A stretch of 64,000 nucleotides of DNA, from the NCBI GenBank assembly GCA_021234155.1, contig JAJEKV010000091.1, positions 1,185,501 to 1,249,500 on the forward strand. Direction: 5' to 3'. Shown one piece after another: positions 43,467-55,127 of the stretch. Numbering within the stretch: the stretch's first letter is position 1; the number at the start of each line of letters is the position of its first letter. This DNA comes from Isoetes taiwanensis (Eukaryota > Streptophyta > Lycopodiopsida > Isoetales > Isoetaceae). The notes under the pieces are model-generated. The model did not search any database, was not told where the DNA came from, and saw only the letters and a list, made by a program, of their open reading frames with translations. The translations under genes and the position numbers were made by a program.

Positions 43467-46091
43467 GTGATGATGTCTTACACAGAAGCGCTGAAGAGAC
43501 TCAGTAGAGCGGGGCGTTCAACCAAGGGAATGGGGGTAGCAGAAAATTCAAAGGATGATGATGCAAGCCTATCCAAGTCTGAGATGGTAAACTTATTCAC
43601 TCAACTTAAGCAAGAAAGGATACATGCACTGGCAATTAAGAAACTTTTTTAGAGAAGGGGGGCTTGGAGGTATAACAGGCTGAGGCCTCTCTTTATGGAC
43701 CTGCTCCATAAATGGCAGCAGAAAAGGGAGGCGCATGCGTTGTTATTATTGGACTTCACAAACTTTTCAGTTGATGACCTGGATATCATGCTCAACATGT
43801 TTGGTAAGAAAACAGTTGCAGACCTTACTATCCAGGACCTAATTGAAGCAGCATGAAGGAAACCATGTCACTCAAAATTTTCAGGAATGTTTTCCAATCG
43901 ATGAAGATGATTCCATAGATAGTGTCTCGTCGGATGATTCTGTTTCTTCAACTGGTAGCCAAGGTGAGCATCAAGAATCAATTTATATCTTAAAAGTTTT
44001 TGAAAGTTATTGCATCTTTTTAAAAGTGGTATCAATTATTTGATTTCAGGTGCATAATTTGGTGGGGTATGGTGAATGGCGGTGCAAAATATATGATCAT
44101 TCTTTCTATATCTGCACTCTTAGTAAAATGATTCTAGTTGTAAAAGAATCAAATGGCTGGAAACTAATTTGCTTAAAATAATTTCATGTAATGTTATGTA
44201 ACTAAGTAAAAACCAGCGTTAAAACTCAAAGATGCATTACTTTTTTGTTGTGCTTCTTACTGTTATGAACCCCATGTCATTTTTATATGTTTAACAGACT
44301 TGTGAATTTGTGGTTTCCTGATTCATTGAGTAAAATTAATGGTCCAAATAGAAAATTTTGCAATACAATAGGTATTGTATGTATTTTAAATGGTATGAGT
44401 ACAAGATCTTTTAAAAACTAAGAATTTAGCAATAAACCTGCAAATTTGGAGTACAGTACGTATCTTAAGTACTGTAAGTATTTTAAGTACGTTATGGGTA
44501 CAATACCTTGATACTTTTAACGGACTGCTATTTTTTTGGTACGTTAAAAGTCTAAAGGTACGTTACGAGGTATGGTACATAAAATACCTACTGTACCATA
44601 CAGGTACTGTAAGTACGGTACAACACTGCTGGCAATGAAGAATATTTTTTCAAATGCAGCCTGATAGATACTTGTGTTTGATTCATGATAAAATGCACCG
44701 GCACAAGACTTTCTTGCCAAAGTTAGATCCTCCCCATGCGTTGTGAAAATGCTTTTTAAATGAAAGTAAGCTTGGCAGGAGTTTTAACTCACGGGCATGG
44801 CACTGGCATCTATGGACATTTTGTGCTCGATCTTTGGAAGGATGACCCGAACTTCCATGTGAGCTCCATTTTCAAGTGCTTGAGCACACTTAAGGGAGGA
44901 ACTATAGAGGGTAGGAGATACTCCCCCTCAACCCCCATTTGTTATGCTTTAGTGGATGATCATCCACTCATCTATCAAAGGCAAATAAGAGAGCTTATCT
45001 CGAAAGTGTCCAAAGATACAAAGAGGACATGGGATGAGTTTCCAAGTATGGAAAACAACTGTTGAAGGAACTCTGTGTTCAGCTTGATAACTGTTGAAAA
45101 GAAAACAAGTATAACTGGATATATGGGGCAATGTCATACTTAACAGCAATAGGGGTCTTCAAGATTGTGAAGGTGGGGTTTATGATGGTAGGCCACACAT
45201 ATGATGATATAAATGCATTTTTTGGAACTTTTGCTTCTAAGCTTAGGAGAAAGAATGTGGCAAGACTCTCTGATCTCAAGGACATGTTTGAGAACTGCAC
45301 TGACCCTAATCCGCCTTCTTGTTGGACAAGGTTGCATATTGGAAATAATTTGTGGAGAGGTTCTTGTTGGAGGGTAAGGATTAGTTGATTGGGCACATTA
45401 AGCCACTCCAATTCATTTTCTGGGTTAGAGATGGGGTATCAATCACGCGGTATAAATGGAGGCCTTCTGACAAGTTGTGGATGCATGTGCAAGGCATTGA
45501 ATTATGGCAAAGGACCCTAAGGGTGATGCTTCTCCCAGCAGGTGAGCCAAAAAAATGTCAAAGACTCTAGCCAGCTGGTGAAGGGCATCCAGGACTACAT
45601 AACACACTGTGGGGAGATTCAAGAGGGAAAGCACACATCAATATTCAAGCAAAGTCACATGGAATCCCTAATCAATTATTGAAAAATGACATGTTTAGAA
45701 ACTGAGCAGCCAGTTGGGAGGGTTTTGAAGGAGCAAGCACATCGAAGAAAGCTTGTACAAGCAACGGCTTCAAGTGGTGGGTGGAAGCAAGGCGTCCAAG
45801 CCGAAGTGGTTTAATCTTCTAGAGTGGGATCCTTTAAAACACACCAAGGAAGGCTACTTTGTGTTAGCCAGGCCTTAGTTAGGAGTGACACTCACCGAGG
45901 TTACCATCAACATGATTGATGGGGAAGAGCTGCGTCCTAGATTTCATGTTCAATATTGGGAGCCCGTTGAGAGGAAGAAAAAAGGCAATTTAAAAGAACA
46001 ATATACCTACTGCTGGGAGAAAAAGTGGAAGACAAATTCTGCTGACTCTGTCATACTCTACTTATCACATTGCAAAAGACAAGAAATATAA
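43467..46091 (+). pseudogene. DUF7869-type gene relic with one recognisable intron
   Basis: Exon-like pieces run 43467-43963. A donor AAG|GTGAGC (intron from 43964) pairs with acceptor AAATGCAG|CC (exon from 44660). The next exon reads 'DRYLCLIHDKMHRHKTFLPK', 'GVLTHGHGTGIYGHFVLDLW', VQLDNC then TGA where Trp is expected (45077-45097), and 'VGFMMVGHTYDDINAFFGTF' (GHTYDDI 45191-45211). Downstream are 'HIKPLQFIFWVRDG' and 'YKWRPSDKLWMHVQGIELW'. The HDKM, LDNC.K.NK and GHT.DDI motifs in this order are what I know of the DUF7869 family, common in plant and algal genomes and often repeat-associated; its function is unknown. Several stops and frameshifts show it is dead. Confidence 0.65.
44390..44640. 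repeat. GTAC-rich tract inside the relic's intron
   Basis: About a dozen GTAC tetramers occur between 44450 and 44640 (for example 'gagtacagtacgtatc', 'ggtacgttaaaagtctaaag', 'aagtacggtacaac'). GTAC is self-complementary and is the core of SBP-box/copper-response sites. A decayed MITE is an alternative explanation. Confidence 0.5.
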
Positions 46092-46849
46092 GATCTCGAA
46101 TAGGGAAAGGGAACAGGGAGAGTAGATAGCAATGCATGTCAATATGTAAATGTTTGAACTTTCTCAACTCATTATTCGTAAATATTATATTTGAATTTCA
46201 TGAACTCGTTCTTAATGTGTAATGTGAGAATCTAGTAGTGCTTCAAAGTAAAATCACAATTTTTTGATAGTATCCCACTTTAACTGCATGAGGTCCATCT
46301 ATTGGAATGTGTCCCTCTTTAATATAATGCAACTTCTAAATAGTAATCCGACAGAGATGAAACCAAATTCCTCTCCCCGTTCATTAGAGACATTAATGCA
46401 GCATGGAAGAAAGATTATAGGCCGAGATTGTCTGCAAAGAAGGAAGCAATGAAGAAGAATTCTCCCTCTAAAATTTCGCCTTCAAAGGATAATAAAAAAT
46501 TGAGGCTCAACACCATAGAATAAGAGAAATTTTAGGAGAAAGTATTCAATCAAATTACTACAAAGGTTCATGACATTAATAAAAGCCATATCCTTGACAA
46601 CTTTCTTTGGAGGGTAAGGGGCTCCAGTTGCTTCTGTGAAGAACTCTAAGCAGGTTACTATGCGGAGAAAATGGTGAAGAATTTGAAAAAAAAAAAAAAA
46701 AAAAAAAAATACAAGAACATAAGTATGAGAGAAATTATGGCATGCTTCACGCAAGAAAGTCCACTTTGGTAGTGGCATCAATGGGTACAAACGGTACTAA
46801 GCCTATGAACCGTGCCAGATTGATCAATATCCCAGAAAAACAATTTTGA
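46092..46849. other. Non-coding stretch with a 20+ A-run
   Basis: No gene is supported. An uninterrupted A-run of about two dozen bases at ~46686-46709 could be a retroposon tail on the plus strand, but no element body was recognised upstream. Confidence 0.35.
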
Positions 46850-47232
46850 ATGCTTTTCAAAAATGGGCAAGCTAACGAAGGAAAAGGATCTTGGTCAATA
46901 TTCAGGAGGAAAAAGCAGATGATAGCATATTCGATTACAATAGAAAAGCTGTTATCAAGTTCTAGACAGAGAACAAGAGTATTTCCATACAAGAAAGACG
47001 TGAGAAAGTATGTATCAAAGACAGGAATAAAGATGGAACAACCAATTCACCTATTTGAAGTCAGCCAAGTAAGTATTCATCCATTATTCTAGGTTCATTA
47101 CATGTAGTATTTGAATTATTTGAGATTTACACAATTTCTCTGCAGTTGCAATTCCACGTCAGATTTAGAGAGGAGAATCTGCACACGCTAGGTGTCAGTG
47201 GTGGCAGACTACACTTGGCATGTTTAGGTTAG
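46850..47232 (+). CDS. Candidate two-exon gene or 3' gene fragment, function unknown
   Basis: Exon 1 runs from ATG 46850 to 47068 (73 codons: basic, with 'FRRKKQMIAYSITIEKLL' and RTRVFPYKKDVRKYVS). Donor CAA|GTAAGT at 47069 and acceptor TTTCTCTGCAG ending at 47145 define a 77-nt intron, a normal plant size. The splice keeps the frame: '...PIHLFEVSQ' joins LQFHVRFREENLHTLG, and the frame closes at TAG 47230-47232. About 101 residues in all. No family was recognised. It may be the 3' end of a larger gene or part of the DUF7869 relic's surroundings. Confidence 0.35.
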
Positions 47233-47878
47233 CATAAGTGTAGGGCTTAGATTTAGCTAGATGTAGGGCTCAGATTTGCGGTCTACACTATATTAGACTA
47301 GAGCCTCTTCAGATGTATTCAGGTTTAATCTCAAGTTTGGAGAGCCTCATTGGCTGACATTTCCTTCACTCTTTGTACATATTTGCTTCTCTTGTTCTTA
47401 TTTTGTGGTCATGAGCATGGCAACTTTGTAGCATCCGGCAGTCATAGACTGCTGCTGCATGGTGTATGCCAAGAACTCACAATTAACAGTGGCACTATTA
47501 TGCCAGGTTCACTCGTGATCACTTTTTTGAGCCTTGCTGTTATGCTATTGTCTTGCTGCTCTCCTGATTCTCCGTTTTGAAAACTTCTAGTATACTATTC
47601 TCAATCCTTTAGATTCCCTTAGTTGTCCCAACCAAGACGTTGATTTGTCTGTCTGGAGGGTTTTGTTTTCATTTTGGTTCATCCAATCAGCTGATGATCT
47701 TGCCAGCTGATCAATCAATCTTTTTAAGCTATACCCAAAGCTCCGTTTTTAAGGTCCAGTAAGCCATAGTCTGCAGTAACGGATTTTTGGAGTGGTGACA
47801 ACACTCCTCTCTGTAACTTTATCACAAAAAATCAAGTGCTTGATCCTTTTTTATCTCTTATCTGTAAAAAAAAAAAAA
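47233..47878. other. Non-coding stretch before the 3.6-kb triplication
   Basis: A 76-codon frame at 47350-47580 has two hydrophobic stretches but starts at TTG and lacks an ATG, so I do not support it. The stretch ends in an A13 run abutting the first repeat unit. Confidence 0.4.
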
Positions 47879-48248
47879 CCTTTTAAATCTGTTCAAACAG
47901 ACTTTAACCTTCCATGGACTTTTGCAAAGACCACTTCGGGCCAATATGCAGCCTTAAGCCAAAACAGGTGTACATTTGACTTAAGCCTTAAAATGGTTAA
48001 CATTTATCCACGCAAACGAAATTACCAGATTCTACAGTCTATAAGAAGTTCCCAATCCTCTAGAGCTTATGAACATAGTTTCACACAAAGTTCTCCATAA
48101 ATCCTTGTATTACCAATGTTAAACTACTTTTTTAAGTCTAAAAGACTGTTTTTCTAGACTGGAATGAACATATCCAAAGAACTTAAATTATACAAATTCT
48201 CAAACCTAAATCATTTGATAGGAAAACTCTGCCCTTAGCCAACATAGT

Positions 48249-48434
48249 AATTACAAAATAGTTTCAAGGCCCAAAGGACATTACCATACTTAACCAACGA
48301 AGTAATAGACTGTTTTATTTTTCAGTTTAAGCCAGCATAATAATTACAAAATAGTTTCAAGGCCCAAAGGACATTACCATACTTAACCAACGAAGTAATA
48401 GACTGTTTTATTTTTCAGTTTAACCTTCTATAAT
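48249..48434. repeat. 93-bp tandem duplication inside each 3.6-kb unit
   Basis: 'aattacaaaatagtttcaag ... ttatttttcagtttaa' occurs at 48249 and again at 48342. The same doubling is present in copies 2 (51882 and 51974 region) and 3 (55498 and 55591 region), so it predates the triplication. Confidence 0.85.
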
Positions 48435-48512
48435 TTGTCACCTTGTCATGTAAGCTTTTTCACCTTGAAATAATGGGAAAACACACATAGGAGCAAGAAA
48501 TCCCGTTACCTG

Positions 48513-48618
48513 CAGTGAAACCAGAGGACAATTAGCCTAAGAAGGGTAAGAGCCTAAGTCACTAACAGTGAAACCAGAGGACAATTAGCCTAAGAAGGGT
48601 AAGAGCCTAAGTCACTAA
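48513..48618. repeat. 53-bp tandem duplication, present in units 1 and 2 only
   Basis: 'cagtgaaaccagaggacaat ... cctaagtcactaa' occurs at 48513 and 48566, and likewise twice in unit 2 (52145-52250). Unit 3 has a single copy (55760-55815). Either unit 3 lost one or units 1 and 2 share a later duplication. Confidence 0.85.
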
Positions 48619-50020
48619 CAGGTAAGCTTAGATTTCTTGGGCTTTTCGCCCTTCACCTTGGATGTAATCCTCAACACAATAGAAAGATAGCAAAGAATGC
48701 TTAACTTACTCTGCCTTTAACATATAGTTCACAAGCAATTTTAATGTTAGCCTGCATGTTAATCCTCCCATACATCTACCATTTTATCTGGCCCAGCAAG
48801 CATAGGATGCTTATGTTTAGAGTATCTGATATTGGCCTCGGCCTTGAGTGCTTTATAAACTGCCCTCTACTTATTGGCAGCAGAAAATCTTGTCAGCAAA
48901 AAATATTTAAAGTACACTGCCCTAAACATTTAACCTACATGCATCCATAAATTCTATTCATGCATGTTACTAGAGGCATTCCAAATGGATAACACAAAGT
49001 TTGAAAGGTTTGTTCCAGGTAAAATCTGGTGTACCCCCAGCATGTGGGAGCCATCTCCTCAATGTATGATGCTGCATCAAGAATGCAGAAATGTTCACAG
49101 CTTTTTTTTGTCTTTTCCCAAGGCCACCCTGATCAGCATATAAAAGTGAAGCCATCACTACATTTATGTAAGATTTTATAGAGATATATCTTCGGAGCAT
49201 GCATTTCCTGTGGTATATACTCCATACCCTCCATCAAACTGATAATCCAAAAGCGTAATTAAAAAGCAATTGCCATTTATAAGTGTGAAACTGCAATATT
49301 TTCCACTACCTAATACCCAGCAAATGCATGGTTTTCTATAATTTGGTGCTTTCAGGTTCTAGCTTCTGCAACAGGTTCTATTATTATTCTCCATTCTAAG
49401 TATTGTTTATTCTCTTAATATTCAGTTTGCCCAGCATTTATATGGTCAGAGCAACAAAAAGCAACCAATCAGTCAGTAACCCAATTGCCATCCACTGCGC
49501 CACCCTGAAGGCATATAGGATGAAAGAGTAAATTAAACTGCACAAATTCACTTGTTCAATTTCATGGCTAGTATTTTAAAGCTAGACACCCAACTCATAG
49601 GCAGAAATCATTAGCACGTTACATATGCACTAGATGTGAAAATTGCTTTCGCTAAGACACGTGGCTAAGCATGTAGAGGATCAGTTTATTAAAGCCACAG
49701 CTATCACAGATAGTTCAACCCATGAGATTAATGTAATGCTAGAAATCATATGCTTAATGTAAAAGATGCAAAAAGGGTCAAACCCCCTGATATACCACAA
49801 ATCTATAAGGATCTACTGATTCAAAGTAGGCATCATGATTTACTTTATGCAAATATCCTACTGAATCATATACTCATGGATTTTGAACTCAATTTCTTAC
49901 ATCATAGCTTTCGTGTTGAAATCGATTCTACAAACAAGTGATAAATCTTCCAAACCTGATTGGATCGGTTCTTGTTGCAAAGTCTTTGTACAGCCTCATT
50001 GACGTTTTTGCTTTGAGGAA

Positions 50021-50242
50021 CTATCTGATGCTTTTTCTTCCAACCTCAAGCTCTTCTACAGATCTGGACTTCTCAACATCATTACTTGCCTGGTCTGTAG
50101 CATGCCTATTAATATCCATAGCTTTGATTACTGAATCATTTTCCCTTATTGCTAGAGTTGGAAATAGACTCCTCTCAGTCACCACTGTCTTTTGGAATTG
50201 GAATATCTTGCCCTTCTTAGCGGATCTGCTCTCCAAAGCCAT
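50021..50242 (-). CDS. 73-codon conserved ORF, possible exon, function unknown
   Basis: It starts with ATG: MALESRSAKKGKIFQFQKTV, then ERSLFPTLAIRENDSVIKAM, and a polar, charged C-terminus (SRSVEELEVGRKSIR). It is basic at the N-terminus and has no membrane segment. Unit 2 (53651-53872) encodes exactly the same peptide. Minus-strand upstream sequence has telo-box-like motifs (50443-50503), often found in plant promoters. It could be an exon of a larger minus-strand gene; downstream 'CAATCAG|GTTTGG' near 49960 may be a donor. No family recognised. Confidence 0.3.
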   Translation of the reverse strand: MALESRSAKKGKIFQFQKTVVTERSLFPTLAIRENDSVIKAMDINRHATDQASNDVEKSRSVEELEVGRKSIR

Positions 50243-50442
50243 AATTCAATCTAAATTTTCATCATATGCATGCATGTCCACGACTGCTGCATGCCCACGA
50301 CTGCATATGCATGTCCATGACTGCTGCATTTCGCATTACCAGTGCACCTTTAAAGCTCTGGCATATCAGGAAGCAGGAAACCTGTAGCAAATTGATGCAT
50401 CAAATAGCCAGCTATCTAAGCCGCCGGTACCACATCGGAATA

Positions 50443-50503
50443 CCCTAATTAGGGTTCAGAAAAAGGTTCAGGCCTTGTTGGAAATTTTCAGTGGAAACCC
50501 TAG
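50443..50503. promoter_or_regulatory. Telo-box-like cluster (CCCTAATTAGGG and AAACCCTAG)
   Basis: A 12-bp palindrome CCCTAATTAGGG at 50443-50454 and AAACCCTAG at 50495-50503 lie ~200-260 bp upstream of the minus ORF start at 50242. Telo-boxes (AAACCCTA) are frequent near plant promoters of growth-related genes. The motifs recur in units 2 (54056) and 3 (56885). Confidence 0.3.
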
Positions 50504-51510
50504 AACTTGAACAATAGTTATTTTTATTTTTTGACCATTGTCTTGACAATTATCGAGTGCTCCTTCTAAGGATACTCATTTATTGTGATTACACGTTCAC
50601 CATTGTCACCAAACAACACTTCCCAAGATCAAATATACACTATTACCAATTTTCATGTATCTGCCTCACAATGTGCGGCTTTGCTAGTAAGCACTGCAGT
50701 GAACACCCTATTGCCGTTTCCACATATGCTTCATTTGTCATTGCCATATGCTTCATTTGTTCCTGTGTTAGCACAAATGTAACAAGTCAAATAAATCCAT
50801 GTAACGTGTGTACTTGTACCAACCTTTGTCAAGCTCGATTCATTTATTACCAGCATGTATCAAGTGTAAATGTATATTATAATAAAAAACACGCCTCCCT
50901 GGTAGGTCGGGGTGGGCAAAAGTCATATATAGAGTTAGCAACAAGGAGAGTAGGACCTTGTTGCCAAAGCCCTACCCTACCTATATTGCCTAATTAACTC
51001 TCATTGCACTTGTTGCAAGTGTTTATTTCTCTTTTAAGAGAGCCAAATGGCAAACAGATTGACCCTAGTCTGTGCCAATGCCAAAAGACTAGTATAAAAC
51101 ATCCAAAACTCGTTCAATAATTCAGCTATGATTTAAAGTTCAATTGGCATAATTTCAACAATACATGTCAGGTTTCCTTTATTTCTGAATGGATTTCTTA
51201 TTCCTGATGCAATCCAAGAGCGAAAAACAGCTTACCTTTATTTCTGCATAGATTTCCTTATTTCTGATGCAATCCAAGAGCAAAAATCAGCTGCCTGGTT
51301 ATATTTGTACCACTTATTACCATACTCGTCCCCACTGGCTGCCGTAGTGAATAATCATCCAAATTGGTAGAATGAATTATAATTCTCATTTTCAGCCCAT
51401 GCCGATTCCTATAAATATCCAATAACTATTAGTAAGAAATTCTATACACCTGAATTCTAACCATTTTAAGATCTCTAGTATAACTAGAGAACTGAGTTAA
51501 TGAAAAAAAA

Positions 51511-54500
51511 CCTTTTAAATCTGTTCAAACAGACTTTAACCTTCCATGGACTTTTGCAAAGACCACTTCGGGCCAATATGCAGCCTTAAGCCAAAACAGG
51601 TGTACATTTGACTTAAGCCTTAAAATGGTTAACATTTATCCACGCAAACGAAATTACCGTGATTTCTGATCTATAAGAAGTTCCCAATCCTCTAGAGCTT
51701 ATGAACATAGTTTCACACAAAGTTCTCCATAAATCCTTGTATTACCAATGTTAAACTACTTTTTTAAGTCTAAAAGACTGTTTTTCTAGACTGGAATGAA
51801 CATATCCAAAGAACTTAAATTATACAAATTCTCAAACCTAAATCATTTGATAGGAAAACTCTGCCCTTAGCCAGCATAGTAATTACAAAATAGTTTCAAG
51901 GCCCAAAGGACATTACCATACTTAACCAACGAAGTAATAGACTGTTTTATTTTTCAGTTTAAGCCAGCATAATAATTACAAAATAGTTTCAAGGCCCAAA
52001 GGACATTACCATACTTAACCAACGAAGTAATAGACTATTTTATTTTTCAGTTTAACCTTCTATAATTTGTCACCTTGTCATGTAAGCTTTTTCACCTTGA
52101 AATAATGGGAAAACACACATAGGAGCAAGAAATCCCGTTACCTGCAGTGAAACCAGAGGACAATTAGCCTAAGAAGGGTAAGAGCCTAAGTCACTAACAG
52201 TGAAACCAGAGGACAGTTAGCCTAAGAAGGGTAAGAGCCTAAGTCACTAATAGGTAAGCTTAGATTTCTTGAGCTTTTCGCCCTTCACCTTGGATGTAAT
52301 CCTCAACACAATAGAAAGATAGCAAAGAATGCTTAACTTACTCTGCCTTTAACATATAGTTCACAAGCAATTTTAATGTTAGCCTGCATGTTAATCCTCC
52401 CATACATCTACCATTTTATCTGGCCCAGCAAGCATAGGATGCTTATGTTTATAGTATCTGATATTGGCCTTGGCCTTGAGTGCTTTATAAACTGCCCTCT
52501 ACTTATTGGCAACAGAAAATCTTGTCAGCAGAAAATATTTGAAGTACACTGCCCTAAACATTTAACCTACATGCATCCATAAATTCTATTCATGCATGTT
52601 ACTAGAGGCATTCCAAATGGATAACACAAAGTTTGAAAGGTTTGTTCCAGGTAAAATCTGGTGTACCCCCAGCATGTGGGAGCCATCTGCTCAATGTATG
52701 ATGCTACATCAAGAATGCAGAAATGTTCACAGTTTTTTTTTGTCTTTTCCCAAGGCCACCCTGATCAGCATATAAAAGTGAAGCCATCACTACATTTATG
52801 TAAGATTTTATAGAGATATATCTTCGGAGCATGCATTTCCTATGGTATATACTCCATACCCTCCATCAAACTGATAATCCAAAACAGAATTAAAACAGAA
52901 TTGCCATTTATAAGTGTGAAACTGCAATATTTTCCACTACCTAATACCCAGCAAATGCATGGTTTTCTATAATTTGGTGCTTTCAGGTTCTAGCTTCTGC
53001 AACAGATTCTATTATTATTCTCCATTCTAAGTATTGTTTATTCTCTTAATATTCAGTTTGCCCAGCATTTATATGGTCAGAGCAACAAAAAGCAACCAAT
53101 CAGTCAGTAACCCAATTGCCATCCACTGCGCCACCCTGAAGGCATATAGGATGAAAGAGTAAATTAAACTGCACAAATTCACTTGTTCAATTTCATGGCT
53201 AGTATTTTAAAGCTAGACACCCAACTCATAGGCAGAAATCATTAGCACGTTACATATGCACTAGATGTGAAAATTGCTTTCGCTTTGACACGTGGCTAAG
53301 CATGTAGAGGATCAGTTTATTAAAGCCACAGCTATCACAGATAGTTCAACCCATGAGATTAATGTAATGCTAGAAATCATATGCTTAATGTAAAAGATGC
53401 AAAAAGGGTCAAACCCCCTGATATACCACAAATCTATAAGGATCTACTGATTCAAAGTAGGCATCATGATTTACTTTATGCAAATATCCTACTGAATCAT
53501 ATACTCATGGATTTTGAACTCAATTTCTTACATCATAGCTTTTGTGTTGAAATCGATTCTACAAACAAGTGATAAATCTTCCAAACCTGATTGGATCGGT
53601 TCTTGTTGCAAAGTCTTTTATGACCTCATTGACGTTTTTGCTTTGAGGAACTATCTGATGCTTTTTCTTCCAACCTCAAGCTCTTCTACAGATCTGGACT
53701 TCTCAACATCATTACTTGCCTGGTCTGTAGCATGCCTATTAATATCCATAGCTTTGATTACTGAATCATTTTCCCTTATTGCTAGAGTTGGAAATAGACT
53801 CCTCTCAGTCACCACTGTCTTTTGGAATTGGAATATCTTGCCCTTCTTAGCGGATCTGCTCTCCAAAGCCATAATTCAATCTAAATTTTCATCATATGCA
53901 TGCATGTCCACGACTGCATATGCATGTCCACGACTGCTGCATTTCGCATTAACAGTGCACCTTTAAAGCTCTGGCATACCAGGAAGCAGGAAACCTGTAG
54001 CAAATTGATGCATCAAATAGCCAGCTATCTAAGCCACCGGTACCACATCGGAATACCCTAATTAGGGTTCAAAAAAAGGTTCAGGCCTTGTTGGAAATTT
54101 TCAGTGGAAACCCTAGAACTTGAACAATAGTTATTTTTATTTTCTGACCATTGTCTTGACAATTATCGAGTGCTCCTTCTAAGGATACTCATTTATTGTG
54201 ATTACACGTTCACCATTGTCACCAAACAACACTTCCCAAGATCAAATATACACTATTACCAATTTTCATTGTATCTGCCTCACAATGTGCGGCTTTGCTA
54301 GTAAGCACTGCAGTGAACACCCTATTGCCGTTTCCACATATGCTTCATTTGTCATTGCCATATGCTTCATTTGTTCCTGTGTTAGCACAAATGTAACAAG
54401 TCAAATAAATCCATGTAACGTGTGTACTTGTACCAACCTTTGTCAAGCTCGATTCATTTATTACCAGCATGTATCAAGTGTAAATGTATATTATAATAAA

Positions 54501-55127
54501 AAAAACCTGCCTCCTACCGTAGGTCGGGGTGGGCAAAAGTCATATATAGAGTTAGCAACAAGGAGAGTAGGACCTTGTTGCCAAAGCCCTACCCTACCTA
54601 TATTGCCTAATTAACTCTCATTGCACTTGTTGCAAGTGTTTATTTCTCTTTTAAGAGAGCCAAATGGCAAACAGATTGACCCTAGTCTGTGCCAATGCCA
54701 AAAGACTAGTATAAAACATCCAAAACTCGTTCAATAATTCAACTATGATTTAAAGTTCAATTGGCATAATTTCAACAATACATGTCAGGTTTCCTTTATT
54801 TCTGAATGGATTTCTTATTCCTGATGCAATCCAAGAGCGAAAAACAGCTTACCTTTATTTCTGCATAGATTTCCTTATTTCTGATGCAATCCAAGAGCAA
54901 AAATCAGCTGCCTGGTTATATTTGTACCACTTATTACCATACTCGTCCCCACTGGCTGCCTTAGTGAATAATCATCCAAATTGGTAGAATGAATTATAAT
55001 TCTCATTTTCAGCCTATGCCGATTCCTATAAATATCCAATAACTATTAGTAAGAAATTCTATACACCTGAATTCTAACCATTTTAAGATCTCTAGTATAA
55101 CTAGAGAACTGAGTTAATGAAAAAAAA
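51511..55127. repeat. 3.6-kb tandem unit, copy 2
   Basis: Near-identical to copy 1 throughout, with small differences (for example 'ccgtgatttctgatctat' near 51658 instead of 'ccagattctacagtctat', and a shorter 'catgcatgtcca' segment near 53900). Confidence 0.9.
53651..53872 (-). CDS. Second copy of the 73-codon ORF
   Basis: The translation is identical to 50021-50242. Recent duplication alone could explain the identity, so it is only weak evidence for constraint. Same neighbours and same telo-box cluster upstream. Absent from unit 3, where this part is replaced. Confidence 0.3.
   Translation of the reverse strand: MALESRSAKKGKIFQFQKTVVTERSLFPTLAIRENDSVIKAMDINRHATDQASNDVEKSRSVEELEVGRKSIR

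Larger units (their letters stand above)
47879..51510. repeat. 3.6-kb tandem unit, copy 1
   Basis: Begins 'ccttttaaatctgttcaaac' after an A-run. Copy 2 starts with the same words at 51511 and copy 3 at 55128. It contains two internal duplications and a 73-codon minus ORF (50021-50242). The units look ~98% identical or better by eye, so the duplication is recent or maintained by conversion. Confidence 0.9.

Noticed and set aside
46686-46709. A-run as proof of a retroposed gene
   Set aside because: No element body, target duplication or processed coding sequence was found next to it.
47350-47580. Small secreted or membrane peptide
   Set aside because: The frame begins at TTG with no ATG, and hydrophobicity alone is not evidence in AT-rich DNA.
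50557-50997. Cys-rich plus-strand protein of 146 codons, repeated in units 2 and 3
   Set aside because: Begins at GTG, is disrupted differently in unit 2, and its conservation is explained by the recent unit duplication.
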